From positions 1 through 22,555 of the forward strand of contig URUT01000017.1 in assembly GCA_900551105.1 (NCBI GenBank): DNA of 22,555 nucleotides, given 5' to 3'. The stretch comes from an uncultured Mycoplasmatota bacterium. Its GTDB lineage: Bacteria; Bacillota_I; Bacilli_A; RF39; UBA660. Of the stretch, positions 1-7,748 are shown one piece after another (the first letter of the stretch is position 1; every line of letters starts with the position of its first letter). Under the pieces are notes generated by a model. That model was not told the origin of the DNA. It worked only from the letters and a program-made list of their open reading frames with translations, and made no database searches. Made by a program: the position numbers and the translations under genes.

Positions 1-96
1 TTCATTTGGTTTGTAAATGAAGATTTTACCGGTTGTTATAAAATTGGTATTTGTATTAATTTTTTCTTTTTTAAATAGTTTACTAAATAGCCCCAT
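1..96 (-). CDS. Unknown protein, 5' part only (cut by left edge)
   Basis: An open frame starts with ATG at 96 and runs off the left edge after 32 codons. A ribosome-binding site (AAAAGGAC) lies about 6 bases before the start, and the gene begins 19 bases after the lepA stop, so it is probably co-transcribed with lepA. The visible N-terminus begins MGLFSKLFKK and is rich in lysine and asparagine, with no obvious signal peptide. In Bacillus the gene after lepA encodes HemW, but this N-terminus does not look like HemW. The function cannot be told from 32 residues. Confidence 0.6.
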   Translation of the reverse strand, partial: MGLFSKLFKKEKINTNTNFITTGKIFIYKPNE

Positions 97-115
97 AGTT
101 AAGTCCTTTTAATAG

Positions 116-1891
116 TTATTCGCCTTCTTTTAAAATACTCAAGAAAGCTTCAGGTGGCACTTCTACACTACCAACCATTTTCATTCTTTTTTTACCTTCT
201 TTTTGTTTTTCTAAAAGTTTACGCTTACGTGAGACATCACCACCGTAGCATTTTGCTAGAACGTTTTTACGCATAGCACTGATATTTTCTCTTGAAATTA
301 CTTTTGAGCCAATACTAGCTTGAATTGGTACTTCAAACATTTGTCTTGGAATAAGAGTTCTTAGAGATTTTGTTATAGCATGGCCTCTGTTGTAGGCAGC
401 ATCTTTGTGAACGATTAGTGATAAAGCATCAACAATTTCGCCATTTATTAAAATATCCATCTTAACTAAATCGCTTATTTTATATTCAGATATTTCATAG
501 TCTAGTGAAGCGTAGCCTTTAGTGTAACTTTTTAGTTTATCAAAAAAGTCATAGACTATTTCGGCAAGAGGTAGTTCGTAGATGATATTTACTCTTTTTG
601 GGTCAATAAACTCGGTTGTTTTGTAGATTCCACGTTTATCTTCACATAAGTTCATGATTGCGCCGATATAGTCACTTGGTACAAAGATACTTGCTTTAAC
701 GTAAGGCTCTTTGATGTATTTTATTTTTGTTTTGTCGGGCATTTTGCATGGATTATCAACGTCTACGGTTTCATCGTTTGTTAAGGTTACTTCGTAGATT
801 ACTGATGGGCTGGTGGCAATTATATCAATATTAAATTCTCTTTTGATTCTTTCTTTAAAGATGTCCATGTGTAAAAGACCTAGAAAACCACATCTAAAGC
901 CAAAGCCTAGAGCTTCACTGGTTTCTGGTTCAAATGTTAGTGAGGCATCATTTAGTTTTAGTTTTTCAATTGCTTCCTTTAGGGCATCATATTTATTTGG
1001 CTCTATTGGATAGATTCCACTATATACCATTGGTTTCATTGGTTTGTAACCTTGTAGTGGAGTATCTGCTTCATCTTCTTTAGTAGTAATGGTATCACCT
1101 ACTCTTACAGCATCGATGTTTTTGATGCTTGCACATACCCAGCCAACATCGCCAGCACTTAATTCTTTTAGTTGTTTTTCTGCTGGAGTATTAATTCCTA
1201 ACTCAGTAACCGTAAATGAGTCTTTATTTGACATCATAATGATGGTATCACCTAGTTTTATTTTACCACTTTTGACACATACGGAAGCAATAACACCACG
1301 ATATGAATCAAAGTATGAGTCAAAAATTAAAGCTTTAGTGCCACCTTGTAAATTAGTTGGTGCTGGTACTCTTTCAATTATGGCATCTAATATTTCTTTA
1401 ATACCAATACCGGTTTTAGCACTACATAGTAAAATTTCGTCTTCTTTAAAACCTAAGACCTCTACTAGTTCTTTTTTAACTTTTTCTATGTCAGCATTTG
1501 GTAAATCTATTTTATTAATTACGGGAATTATAGTAAGGTCACTGTTTAGAGCTAGGTAGAGATTGGCAAGAGTTTGGGCTTCTATTCCTTGGGCAGCATC
1601 AACTAATAAAAGGGCCCCTTCACAAGCTGCTAGTGAGCGTGATACTTCATAAGAAAAGTCTACATGTCCTGGGGTATCTATTAAATGAAGAGAATAACCA
1701 TTATATTCGATGCAAGCAGTATTTAGTTTTATTGTAATACCTCTTTCTCTTTCAATGTCCATATTATCTAAGATTTGAGCTTTCATTTCTCTTTTTGATA
1801 CGGCACCGGTATATTCTAACAAACGGTCTGCCAGTGTGCTTTTACCATGATCTATATGTGCGATAATGCAAAAGTTACGTATTTTATCCAT
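116..1891 (-). CDS. lepA: Elongation factor 4 (LepA), ribosome back-translocase GTPase
   Basis: This is a 591-residue translational GTPase, close to the usual LepA length of about 600. It binds the ribosome and acts on stalled or mis-translocated complexes in the cytoplasm. The P-loop AHIDHGKST is at residues 11-19, followed by DTPGHVDFSYEV and NKIDLP. The LepA-specific C-terminus contains the ASIGSKVISRE and LAKCYGGDVSRKRKLL signatures. A longer frame reaches 1921, but ATG at 1891 has AGGTG seven bases upstream and gives the standard N-terminus MDKIRNFCIIAHIDHGKST. It lies downstream of alaS behind a hairpin terminator, so it needs read-through or its own promoter; TGATAAAATTAAC just upstream could be a -10 region. 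Identification is near certain. Confidence 0.97.
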   Translation of the reverse strand: MDKIRNFCIIAHIDHGKSTLADRLLEYTGAVSKREMKAQILDNMDIERERGITIKLNTACIEYNGYSLHLIDTPGHVDFSYEVSRSLAACEGALLLVDAAQGIEAQTLANLYLALNSDLTIIPVINKIDLPNADIEKVKKELVEVLGFKEDEILLCSAKTGIGIKEILDAIIERVPAPTNLQGGTKALIFDSYFDSYRGVIASVCVKSGKIKLGDTIIMMSNKDSFTVTELGINTPAEKQLKELSAGDVGWVCASIKNIDAVRVGDTITTKEDEADTPLQGYKPMKPMVYSGIYPIEPNKYDALKEAIEKLKLNDASLTFEPETSEALGFGFRCGFLGLLHMDIFKERIKREFNIDIIATSPSVIYEVTLTNDETVDVDNPCKMPDKTKIKYIKEPYVKASIFVPSDYIGAIMNLCEDKRGIYKTTEFIDPKRVNIIYELPLAEIVYDFFDKLKSYTKGYASLDYEISEYKISDLVKMDILINGEIVDALSLIVHKDAAYNRGHAITKSLRTLIPRQMFEVPIQASIGSKVISRENISAMRKNVLAKCYGGDVSRKRKLLEKQKEGKKRMKMVGSVEVPPEAFLSILKEGE

Positions 1892-1933
1892 GTTTATCAC
1901 CTGCTTTGTTAATTTTATCATATTTTGTAAAAG

Positions 1934-1959
1934 AAAAAAAGAAGCTTTTATTCAGCTTC
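1934..1959 (-). terminator. Hairpin terminator after alaS
   Basis: On the minus strand GAAGCT (1959-1954) pairs with AGCTTC (1946-1941) across a 7-base loop and is followed by seven T residues. The left arm contains the last codons of alaS and the loop holds its stop. The stem is only 6 bp, so some read-through into lepA, whose start is 43 bases further on, is plausible. Confidence 0.7.
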
Positions 1960-3699
1960 AATTACGGCTTTAATTCTTCTTACGCCAGCTGATGATGCTT
2001 CTTCTTTAACAATTTTAAATTTACCTATTTCTTTAGTGCTTTTAACGTGTGGCCCCATACATATTTCTTTAGAGACATCACCAATAAAGTAAACAGTTAC
2101 AATATCAGGATATCTATCTATAAATGAGTGCTCAGCACCGATTTGGACTGCTTCTTCTTTGCTCATTTCTTTTACGCTTACTTCTAAATCTTCATTAATC
2201 CATTTATTTACTAGTTCTTCAGTTTTTTGTAATTCTTCAGGTGTTAATTTATGATCACATGAAAAGTCAAAGCGCATTCTTTCATTATTGATGTTTGAAC
2301 CTTTTTGGTGAACATCTTTATTAACGGTAATTTTTAATGCCGCATTTAAAAGATGAGTTGCTGTATGGTATCTTGTTTCAGTTTCGCTGTCGCCAGCAAG
2401 ACCGCCTTTAAACATACCTTTTGATGCTGTACGAGATTTTTCTTGATGTTCTTTAAATTTTTCAGCAAAGCCAGCTTCATCTACTTTAAGATTTTTTTCA
2501 CTTGCTAGTTCAAGAGTAAGCTCAATTGGAAAACCATAAGTATCATATAATTTAAATGCTAAATTCTTATCTATTTCTGTTAAACCTTCAGTTTCTTTAG
2601 CAAAAACTTTTAAACCTTTTTCTAGAGTTTTACTAAATTTAACTTTTTCTTTTTTTAGTTCATCTATGATATGTTCTTCATTTTGTTTTAATTCACCATA
2701 GTATTTTGCATATTTAGAGATTATCATCTTTGCTAGAGTTTCTTCAAAATCACTATTTAAGTCTATATTAAGTTTTCTAGCGTGACGTAGCATTCTTCTA
2801 ATTAGTCTTCTTAGAATGTAACCTCTATCAGTGTTTGATGGGACAACCCCTGCTTCATCGGCTAGGATAAAGACACTTGTTCTAATATGGTCAGCGATAA
2901 TTCTAATAGATTTTTCATTGCCTTCATAAGGAAGATTAGATATTTCACAAATTTTATTAATTATGTCTAACCAAACACTTGATTTATAGTTATCATTAAC
3001 GCCTTCTAAGACTGCTACTACTCTTTCAAGGCCCATACCAGTATCAACATTTTTCTTAGGTAAAAGTTCTACGGTGCCATCTTCTTTTTTGACATATTCC
3101 ATGAAAACGTTGTTCCAAATTTCAACCCATCTGGCATCTTCGGGGTCAAAAACTTTAGGAGCTTCATCATTACTACGAAAGTAAAATATTTCAGTATCAC
3201 CACCACATGGGCCGGTTTCACCTGCTATCCAGAAGTTATCTTCTTTACCTAAACAAGCAATTCTTTCACTTGGAATGCCTAAACTTTCCCAGCAGAAAAT
3301 ACTTACTTCATCCTTAGGAATTTGATCATCACCTTTATAAACAGTTACAGCTAGCTTTTCTACAGGAATATTTAGTACTTTTGTAAGAAATTCAAAGCTA
3401 TATTCAATGCTTTCTTTTTTAAAGTAATCACCTAGTGACCAGTTTCCTAACATTTCAAAAAATGTATGATGGGTAACATCGCCAACAGAATCTAAATCGT
3501 TAGTACGAATACATTTTTGGTAGTCTACTAATCTTGTCCCATAAGGATGTGGTTTACCCATTAGATATGGAATAAGTGGCTGCATACCAGCTGTATTAAA
3601 TAATACACTTGCATCATTTTCAGGAACTACTGGCGCTGAAGGAATTTGTTTGTGTCCTTTGCTAACAAAATAATTTATGTATAAGTCTTTTAAATTCAT
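1948..3699 (-). CDS. alaS: Alanyl-tRNA synthetase, compact form lacking the C-Ala domain
   Basis: It charges tRNA-Ala with alanine and proof-reads Ser/Gly mischarging. At 583 residues it is far shorter than the usual bacterial enzyme of about 870. The class II catalytic core is intact (HHTFFEMLGNWSLGDYF around 77-93, GPCGGDTE at 163-170, DTGMGLERV at 219-227), as is the tRNA-recognition part (DRGYILRRLIRR at 291-302). The editing domain keeps its zinc ligands: HTATH at 445-449 and C547-x3-H551, with the core CGGTH changed to CMGPH. The beta-barrel normally placed before the editing domain is replaced by a short linker (KGMFKGGLAG, 427-436), and the protein ends just after SSAGVRRIKAV, so the C-Ala/oligomerisation domain is missing. 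Start ATG at 3699 has GAGGA six bases upstream. The natural end and the adjacent terminator argue against a frameshift. This architecture resembles alanyl-tRNA synthetases I recall from Patescibacteria. Confidence 0.95.
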   Translation of the reverse strand: MNLKDLYINYFVSKGHKQIPSAPVVPENDASVLFNTAGMQPLIPYLMGKPHPYGTRLVDYQKCIRTNDLDSVGDVTHHTFFEMLGNWSLGDYFKKESIEYSFEFLTKVLNIPVEKLAVTVYKGDDQIPKDEVSIFCWESLGIPSERIACLGKEDNFWIAGETGPCGGDTEIFYFRSNDEAPKVFDPEDARWVEIWNNVFMEYVKKEDGTVELLPKKNVDTGMGLERVVAVLEGVNDNYKSSVWLDIINKICEISNLPYEGNEKSIRIIADHIRTSVFILADEAGVVPSNTDRGYILRRLIRRMLRHARKLNIDLNSDFEETLAKMIISKYAKYYGELKQNEEHIIDELKKEKVKFSKTLEKGLKVFAKETEGLTEIDKNLAFKLYDTYGFPIELTLELASEKNLKVDEAGFAEKFKEHQEKSRTASKGMFKGGLAGDSETETRYHTATHLLNAALKITVNKDVHQKGSNINNERMRFDFSCDHKLTPEELQKTEELVNKWINEDLEVSVKEMSKEEAVQIGAEHSFIDRYPDIVTVYFIGDVSKEICMGPHVKSTKEIGKFKIVKEEASSAGVRRIKAVIEAE

Positions 3700-3739
3700 G
3701 TAAATTCCTCTTTTCGTTTCTATAAAAAAATTTTATCAC

Positions 3740-3763
3740 AAAAAAAACTATTTTAAAATAGTT
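3740..3763 (-). terminator. Strong hairpin terminator after the ADP-ribosyltransferase gene
   Basis: An 18-base perfect palindrome (3746-3763; AACTATT and AATAGTT around TTAA) is followed on the minus strand by a run of T. It lies 10 bases after the stop at 3773 and closes the long yqfC-to-recO transcript before alaS. Confidence 0.85.
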
Positions 3764-3772
3764 AATTGCTGT

Positions 3773-4507
3773 TTATTTCCAAATACTTTTAGGAATTAAA
3801 ATAGTTTCGATAATAGCTTTATTTTCACTTATTTTAATATCTAAAACTTTAGCTAAGCTTTCTTTTGCTAGTAGGAATTCTAGTTGTTCTTTTTTATAAC
3901 TTAGAATGTCTGATATTAGAGGTGCTCCTTCATTAAATTCTTTAGGTACATAATATTTAATTAAGATGTTAGATGTACCATGATTTTCTATTTCAGTTTC
4001 AAAGTAACTAGCTTCTTTGGTAAGAGCTGTACTAGTAAAACCATCTTCATAGATAAAACACTCTTTTAAGTGATTTAATTCGTTTAAATTCTGCACTCCA
4101 TATTTTTTAAAAGCATCTATGGTTACGCCTCTAAATACTATAAAGTTTTTATTAGTTTTGGGAAATAAGCTAATGGCTTTTTCAATATTTGTTGTTAGCT
4201 CGCTTACCTCTTTTATTTTTTCTTTATCTACTTCACCATTTATTTCGTTATCCCAGTTATTTCTTAATATAGCATTAATATCTTTGAAAGATGCACCAGT
4301 ATATTTTCTTAAAGCGGTTATTAGTACTGGGGCAGTTTCTTTAGTAAAAATATTAATTAGAGGCATAAAGATGCCAGTTATCTCTTGTTCATCTTTAAAT
4401 TCTATGTAACTATTAAAGTCTTCTTTTTGAATAAAGTTATTAATATTTATTAATTTATCGCCTTTAATAAGCGAGTAAATGTATTTTATTTCTTTACTTT
4501 CTATCAA
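3773..4507 (-). CDS. Putative intracellular mono-ADP-ribosyltransferase (ADPRT exoenzyme/C3-like fold)
   Basis: This 244-residue protein carries the full R-S-E motif set of the ADPRT exoenzyme family, which transfers ADP-ribose from NAD to a protein. An N-terminal helical part precedes the fold, with YTGASFKDINAILR (69-82) matching the usual Y-(S/T)-x-x-x-x-x-IN-x-x-LR segment. Next come FRG with R126, then GFTSTA (156-161) in the place of G-F-x-S-T-S, so the third Ser is Ala. Last is Q208-L209-E210, the Q-x-E catalytic pair typical of C3-type enzymes that modify Asn, followed by FLLAKESLAKVLDI in the position of the usual VLLP strand. There is no signal peptide or membrane segment. The start is TTG at 4507, with AGGAG eight bases upstream embedded in the recO stop, so it is probably translated from the recO transcript. 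No antitoxin-like gene is adjacent. The target is unknown. Confidence 0.75.
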   Translation of the reverse strand: MIESKEIKYIYSLIKGDKLININNFIQKEDFNSYIEFKDEQEITGIFMPLINIFTKETAPVLITALRKYTGASFKDINAILRNNWDNEINGEVDKEKIKEVSELTTNIEKAISLFPKTNKNFIVFRGVTIDAFKKYGVQNLNELNHLKECFIYEDGFTSTALTKEASYFETEIENHGTSNILIKYYVPKEFNEGAPLISDILSYKKEQLEFLLAKESLAKVLDIKISENKAIIETILIPKSIWK

Positions 4508-4518
4508 TTTAAAAACTC

Positions 4519-5244
4519 CTAACCTTTGATTTTTTCTAGGAACTTTTTACTTTTTAAATATAGACCCGTGTATCTATCGTAATAGGTTTTTAGAAAGTAG
4601 TCGATGTTATTTTTTACTTCAGCACTTATTTCTAGTTTACTGATAGTATTTATATCTACTAAATAGTACATTCTTAGCATTTTTAAAGTTTTACTATTAT
4701 AAATAATTTGATTAGTATAACATTTCTTACAAATGTAACCGCCTTCGTCTGCTGATATGGTTATAATATCTGTTTTACTACCACATAAACAGCATGAATC
4801 AAAAACAAGGCCTACACCGAGGTAGTCTAACATTTTAGTTTCATAAATATTAGTTATTATTCCTGGGTCTAGGCCATCATTTATTTTTAACAAACTACTA
4901 ATTAATAAATTATATATTTTAGGGTTTGAATTTTGCTTAAATACTTGTTTGGATAGATCACATAGATAAGACATATAACTAATTAAGATAATATCATTTT
5001 TGATGTTTTTAAAGTCATTAATAATATCAGCTTCTTTAATAGTACTTAATTTATTTTCTTTATAGTAAAGCCAAAATTTAGAATATGATAAATTCATTGT
5101 TGGTACTCTTAATGGACTTTTTAAACTTTTAGCGCCTTTAACGATGGCACTTACGATACCACCTGCTGTTAAGATATTAATTATCTTACTTGTTTCTTGA
5201 TAATTTGTCTCACTTATTACTATGCCTTCTACCTCAGTTAACAT
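4519..5244 (-). CDS. recO: DNA repair protein RecO
   Basis: RecO works with RecR/RecF to load RecA onto SSB-coated single-stranded DNA in gap repair and to anneal strands. The 241 residues match the usual length (about 250). The N-terminal OB-fold begins with EGIVISETNYQETSKIINILT and includes IVKGAKSLKSPL. The C-terminal helical domain carries a zinc knuckle, C151-x2-C154 and C172-x2-C175 (CCLCGS and CKKC). It follows yqzL after only 3 bases (TAG TAA ATG), with AGGTG from the yqzL tail as the ribosome-binding site. The era-...-yqzL-recO order is conserved in Bacilli. Confidence 0.94.
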   Translation of the reverse strand: MLTEVEGIVISETNYQETSKIINILTAGGIVSAIVKGAKSLKSPLRVPTMNLSYSKFWLYYKENKLSTIKEADIINDFKNIKNDIILISYMSYLCDLSKQVFKQNSNPKIYNLLISSLLKINDGLDPGIITNIYETKMLDYLGVGLVFDSCCLCGSKTDIITISADEGGYICKKCYTNQIIYNSKTLKMLRMYYLVDINTISKLEISAEVKNNIDYFLKTYYDRYTGLYLKSKKFLEKIKG

Positions 5245-5247
5245 TTA

Positions 5248-5328
5248 CTACTCACCTTTTTTATATATTAAATAATATTTTATTTCTCCTGTTTCTTTAA
5301 ATAGTTCCCAAGCTTCTTTCTTTGTCAT
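5248..5328 (-). CDS. yqzL: YqzL-like small protein (26 aa)
   Basis: A 26-codon frame starts with ATG at 5328 and stops 3 bases before recO. The product, MTKKEAWELFKETGEIKYYLIYKKGE, matches the pattern of Bacillus YqzL (W-x-x-F-x-x-T-G-x-I-x-x-Y-L-x-x-K), whose gene also sits directly before recO. The function of YqzL is unknown. At 26 residues it is about half the length of B. subtilis YqzL, which has a longer C-terminal tail. AGGG lies 5 bases and AAAGGCGG about 12 bases upstream, and an in-frame TAG upstream rules out an earlier ATG. The call rests on position and motif together. Confidence 0.7.
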   Translation of the reverse strand: MTKKEAWELFKETGEIKYYLIYKKGE

Positions 5329-5382
5329 ATAATCCCTAGCCGCCTTTCTACTACTATAATGGGACTATATGTTATATTTTAT

Positions 5383-6468
5383 TCACTTTTTTGAAATTGG
5401 CAATCTTCCAGTAACATATTCATGGTATGCTTCTTTATATGTACATAATGTTAGTGGGATATTGTTGTCATTTAAATAAGCAATAATATCATCTATTTCA
5501 TCATTAAATAAAACGCGACCATTTTCACTATAAGAATATTTAACAATTCTTTCTTTATCTACTTTATGATCACCAGCTAAAGTATACGCTCTAAACTGCT
5601 GAAGAATGTGACCACAATTTAGATCTAGTCTTTGCTGGTAATACATTCTCTTTGAAACACTGATTAATTCATCCATGCTATAATGAGTCATTCTATAATA
5701 ATCTAAAATAGTAAATTTTCTTCTATTACCATTTCCATCTTTTATTCCAAATTGGATTTTAAAAGCAATATCTTTTATTAGTTCTTTAACGCTTTCTTCT
5801 CTTATAAATCTTTCTCTTGCAAATTCTTCGCATAAAGCATGGAATTCTGGAGAGTATTTTGTCATTTCGGTATCTTCAGCCACTTGTTTCATTACTTTAT
5901 TAAAATGATTTAAATGATTAATACCATGATTTACTGTCATTAACTCAGGTGGGAATATATAATCGGAATTCAAATAATTTTTTATTAATTCTGAAATACT
6001 TTTTTCAGAGTCTTCTGTTAATTTTTTTCTAGATTCTACTATTCGTCTTTCAGCATCTTTGGCGGTAGCATCAATAAAACTTTGGATTATGTCAGCATAA
6101 GCAGAATTTTTATCTTTATTTTCTCTAAGTATTTTTCTTTGGTAATATTTTTTACTGTCACTTAGGCCTTGATAATATTCTGTGAATTCATCTAAATTAA
6201 GAGATAAAATTTTACTTAATGAAAGACTATCAGCTTTAGCTTGAACATTTCTTCTAGTTTTTTCTTGATATTGCAGAATTGCTTCGTTTTGAGGATTTTC
6301 AATGCTTTCACTTGCTATATACATTTTTATATAACTTTTTAGAGTTTCAGTCATATAATACTCTCCAAAAAATAAAGTATCTTCTAAATTCGTATAAGTT
6401 GCGCCATTTACATAGGCTTCTAGGCAAGTTTTACCTATTTCTATTTTTTGATCACGTGTTAATTTCAT
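5383..6468 (-). CDS. Uncharacterised 361-residue protein between era and yqzL
   Basis: I do not recognise this family. The start ATG at 6468 has AAGGAG eight bases upstream, placed just after the era stop. Residues 5-48 look like a helix-turn-helix unit (helix, NGATYTN turn, helix ending TLKSYIKMY). Residues 60-165 are charged and probably coiled-coil. Residues 175-240 contain histidine-rich NHGINHLNHF and another helical stretch. Residues 252-278 (FTILDYYRMTHYSMDELI) again look like a helix-turn-helix. The C-terminus (290-357) is the most structured-looking part, with AYTLAGDHKVDKERI, a beta-like ENGRVL and a final IPLTLCTYKEAYHEYVTGRLPI. There is no signal peptide or membrane segment. A DNA-binding or regulatory role is a guess. 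It interrupts the usual era-yqzL-recO order, which suggests lineage-specific insertion. The stop codon is TGA. Confidence 0.8.
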   Translation of the reverse strand: MKLTRDQKIEIGKTCLEAYVNGATYTNLEDTLFFGEYYMTETLKSYIKMYIASESIENPQNEAILQYQEKTRRNVQAKADSLSLSKILSLNLDEFTEYYQGLSDSKKYYQRKILRENKDKNSAYADIIQSFIDATAKDAERRIVESRKKLTEDSEKSISELIKNYLNSDYIFPPELMTVNHGINHLNHFNKVMKQVAEDTEMTKYSPEFHALCEEFARERFIREESVKELIKDIAFKIQFGIKDGNGNRRKFTILDYYRMTHYSMDELISVSKRMYYQQRLDLNCGHILQQFRAYTLAGDHKVDKERIVKYSYSENGRVLFNDEIDDIIAYLNDNNIPLTLCTYKEAYHEYVTGRLPISKK

Positions 6469-6481
6469 CTAATTCAACTCC

Positions 6482-7363
6482 TTAATAATCTCTAAAACCT
6501 AATTCGGTTAAATATTTTTCTTTATCACGCCAATTTTTAATTGTTTTTACAAACAACTCTAAATATACTTGCTTGTGTAACATGGTTTCAATATCTCTTC
6601 TTGCATAAGAACCAATAGTTTTAATCATTGAGCCTTGATGACCAACAATTATTTTCTTTAGTGAATCCCTATCAACAATGATATCTACGTTAATATTTAT
6701 AATATTGCTTTTTTCTTCGTAAAGCGTTGTTACACAAGTTACTGAGTGCGGCACTTCATCATTTGTTAAATTTAAGATTTTTTCTCTTACAAGCTCACTG
6801 ATGATGAATCTAACACTAGTATTGGTAAGAGTTTCATCGTCATAGTATTTGATATCGTCTGTCAAGTATTTTTTGATAACACTAATTAGACGGCTTACAT
6901 TATCATCTTTAATAGCACTTATTGGTACGATATCAGCAAAATCATATAAGTCTTTATACCTATTAATAGCGTTTAATATTTCTTCGTTATTTAGTTTGTC
7001 TATCTTGTTTAACACTAGAATAACTGGTGACTTTACTTTGTTTAGGGTTTCTACGATAAATTTATCACCTTTACCAAGAGGCGCGGTGGCATCTACCATA
7101 AAAAGAATAACATCTATATCATCAAGTGATTTGTATGATTCTTGGTTAAGTAGTTTTCCTAGTCTATCTTGCGGTTTATGAATTCCTGGAGTATCTATAA
7201 ATATTATTTGTGTATCTTCGTCGTTGTATACGCCTTGAATTGCATTTCTAGTGGTACCAGCCACGTTTGATACAATTGCTAAGTGTGTTTTTAATATAGT
7301 GTTTAGCAGTGTGCTTTTACCAGTGTTTGGTCTACCTATAATACTTACAAACCCACTTTTCAT
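6482..7363 (-). CDS. era: GTPase Era, 16S rRNA/30S maturation
   Basis: Era is a Ras-like GTPase that binds the 3' end of 16S rRNA and assists 30S subunit assembly. The 293 residues match the usual length (about 300). P-loop GRPNTGKST is at 10-18, the effector region includes AGTTRNAIQG, then DTPGIHKP and NKID. The C-terminal KH domain has the signature VGHQGSMIKTIGSYARRDIE, followed by the terminal WRDKEKYL-x4-GFRDY typical of Era. Start ATG at 7363 has AAAGGATG upstream. It sits between the cytidine deaminase pair and the unknown 361-residue gene, in an otherwise standard ybeY-cdd-era order. Confidence 0.97.
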   Translation of the reverse strand: MKSGFVSIIGRPNTGKSTLLNTILKTHLAIVSNVAGTTRNAIQGVYNDEDTQIIFIDTPGIHKPQDRLGKLLNQESYKSLDDIDVILFMVDATAPLGKGDKFIVETLNKVKSPVILVLNKIDKLNNEEILNAINRYKDLYDFADIVPISAIKDDNVSRLISVIKKYLTDDIKYYDDETLTNTSVRFIISELVREKILNLTNDEVPHSVTCVTTLYEEKSNIININVDIIVDRDSLKKIIVGHQGSMIKTIGSYARRDIETMLHKQVYLELFVKTIKNWRDKEKYLTELGFRDY

Positions 7364-7379
7364 AAAATCATCCTTTCTT

Positions 7380-7748
7380 TTAGTAGATATTGAATGTTAA
7401 TGAGCCAACTTTTAATATTTTCTCGTTACGATTTAAGTCATATAAATAAACTAATGAGCTTGGCCCCATGAATTCAATTATAACATCTTTATTAAAATAT
7501 TTTAAGTCATTTATATTATTTGAACCAACCATAATGTATATTTTATCAAAATCGCCTTTTTTGTAGCCACACGCTACGGCTCTAGCAATGGCTGCTTGCT
7601 CTGCGTAGATAGCATCACGGAAAATATTATTTTTAACAGTTACACCACCAAATGTACGACCATCAGTAGTTACTACTACACTACTAAAACATAAAGTGTC
7701 ATGTGGAGCATGCGCGTTACTTAATAATCTTTCTAATTCGTTAATCAT
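7380..7748 (-). CDS. Inactive cytidine deaminase paralogue (zinc ligands lost)
   Basis: This 122-residue protein aligns without gaps to the cytidine deaminase encoded just upstream, sharing for example AEQ-x-A-x-A-x-A and GYKK-x-DF. All three zinc-binding cysteines are replaced: C48 to Tyr (YAEQ), C83 to Lys and C86 to Asn (KYFN in place of CFLC). The catalytic Glu50 is kept. It should therefore not bind zinc or deaminate cytidine by the normal mechanism. The frame is intact, so it looks like a maintained pseudoenzyme, not a decaying gene. ATG at 7748 is chosen because GGAGG lies six bases upstream; it overlaps the cdd stop by 8 bases, so translation is probably coupled. Bacillota cytidine deaminases are tetramers with shared active sites, so a mixed tetramer is possible. 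Confidence 0.85.
   Translation of the reverse strand: MINELERLLSNAHAPHDTLCFSSVVVTTDGRTFGGVTVKNNIFRDAIYAEQAAIARAVACGYKKGDFDKIYIMVGSNNINDLKYFNKDVIIEFMGPSSLVYLYDLNRNEKILKVGSLTFNIY

Noticed and set aside
1089..1559. Plus-strand open frame of 156 codons inside lepA
   Set aside because: It lies antisense to a certain gene and has serine/leucine-rich, low-information sequence; it is a shadow frame. The same holds for the plus-strand frames at 813-1013, 4119-4409, 6849-7181, 10928-11419, 14207-14392, 18697-18981, 18966-19283, 19027-19302 and 21722-21943, and for the minus-strand frame at 15370-15684 against rnhC.
1948..3699. alaS as a truncated or frameshifted pseudogene
   Set aside because: All catalytic and editing motifs are present in one frame, the protein ends right after the conserved GVRRIKAV of the editing domain, and a terminator follows directly.
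3700..3772. T-box riboswitch before alaS
   Set aside because: Only about 70 bases separate the preceding stop from alaS, and these are filled by a terminator palindrome; a T-box needs about 200 bases and its T-box consensus was not seen.
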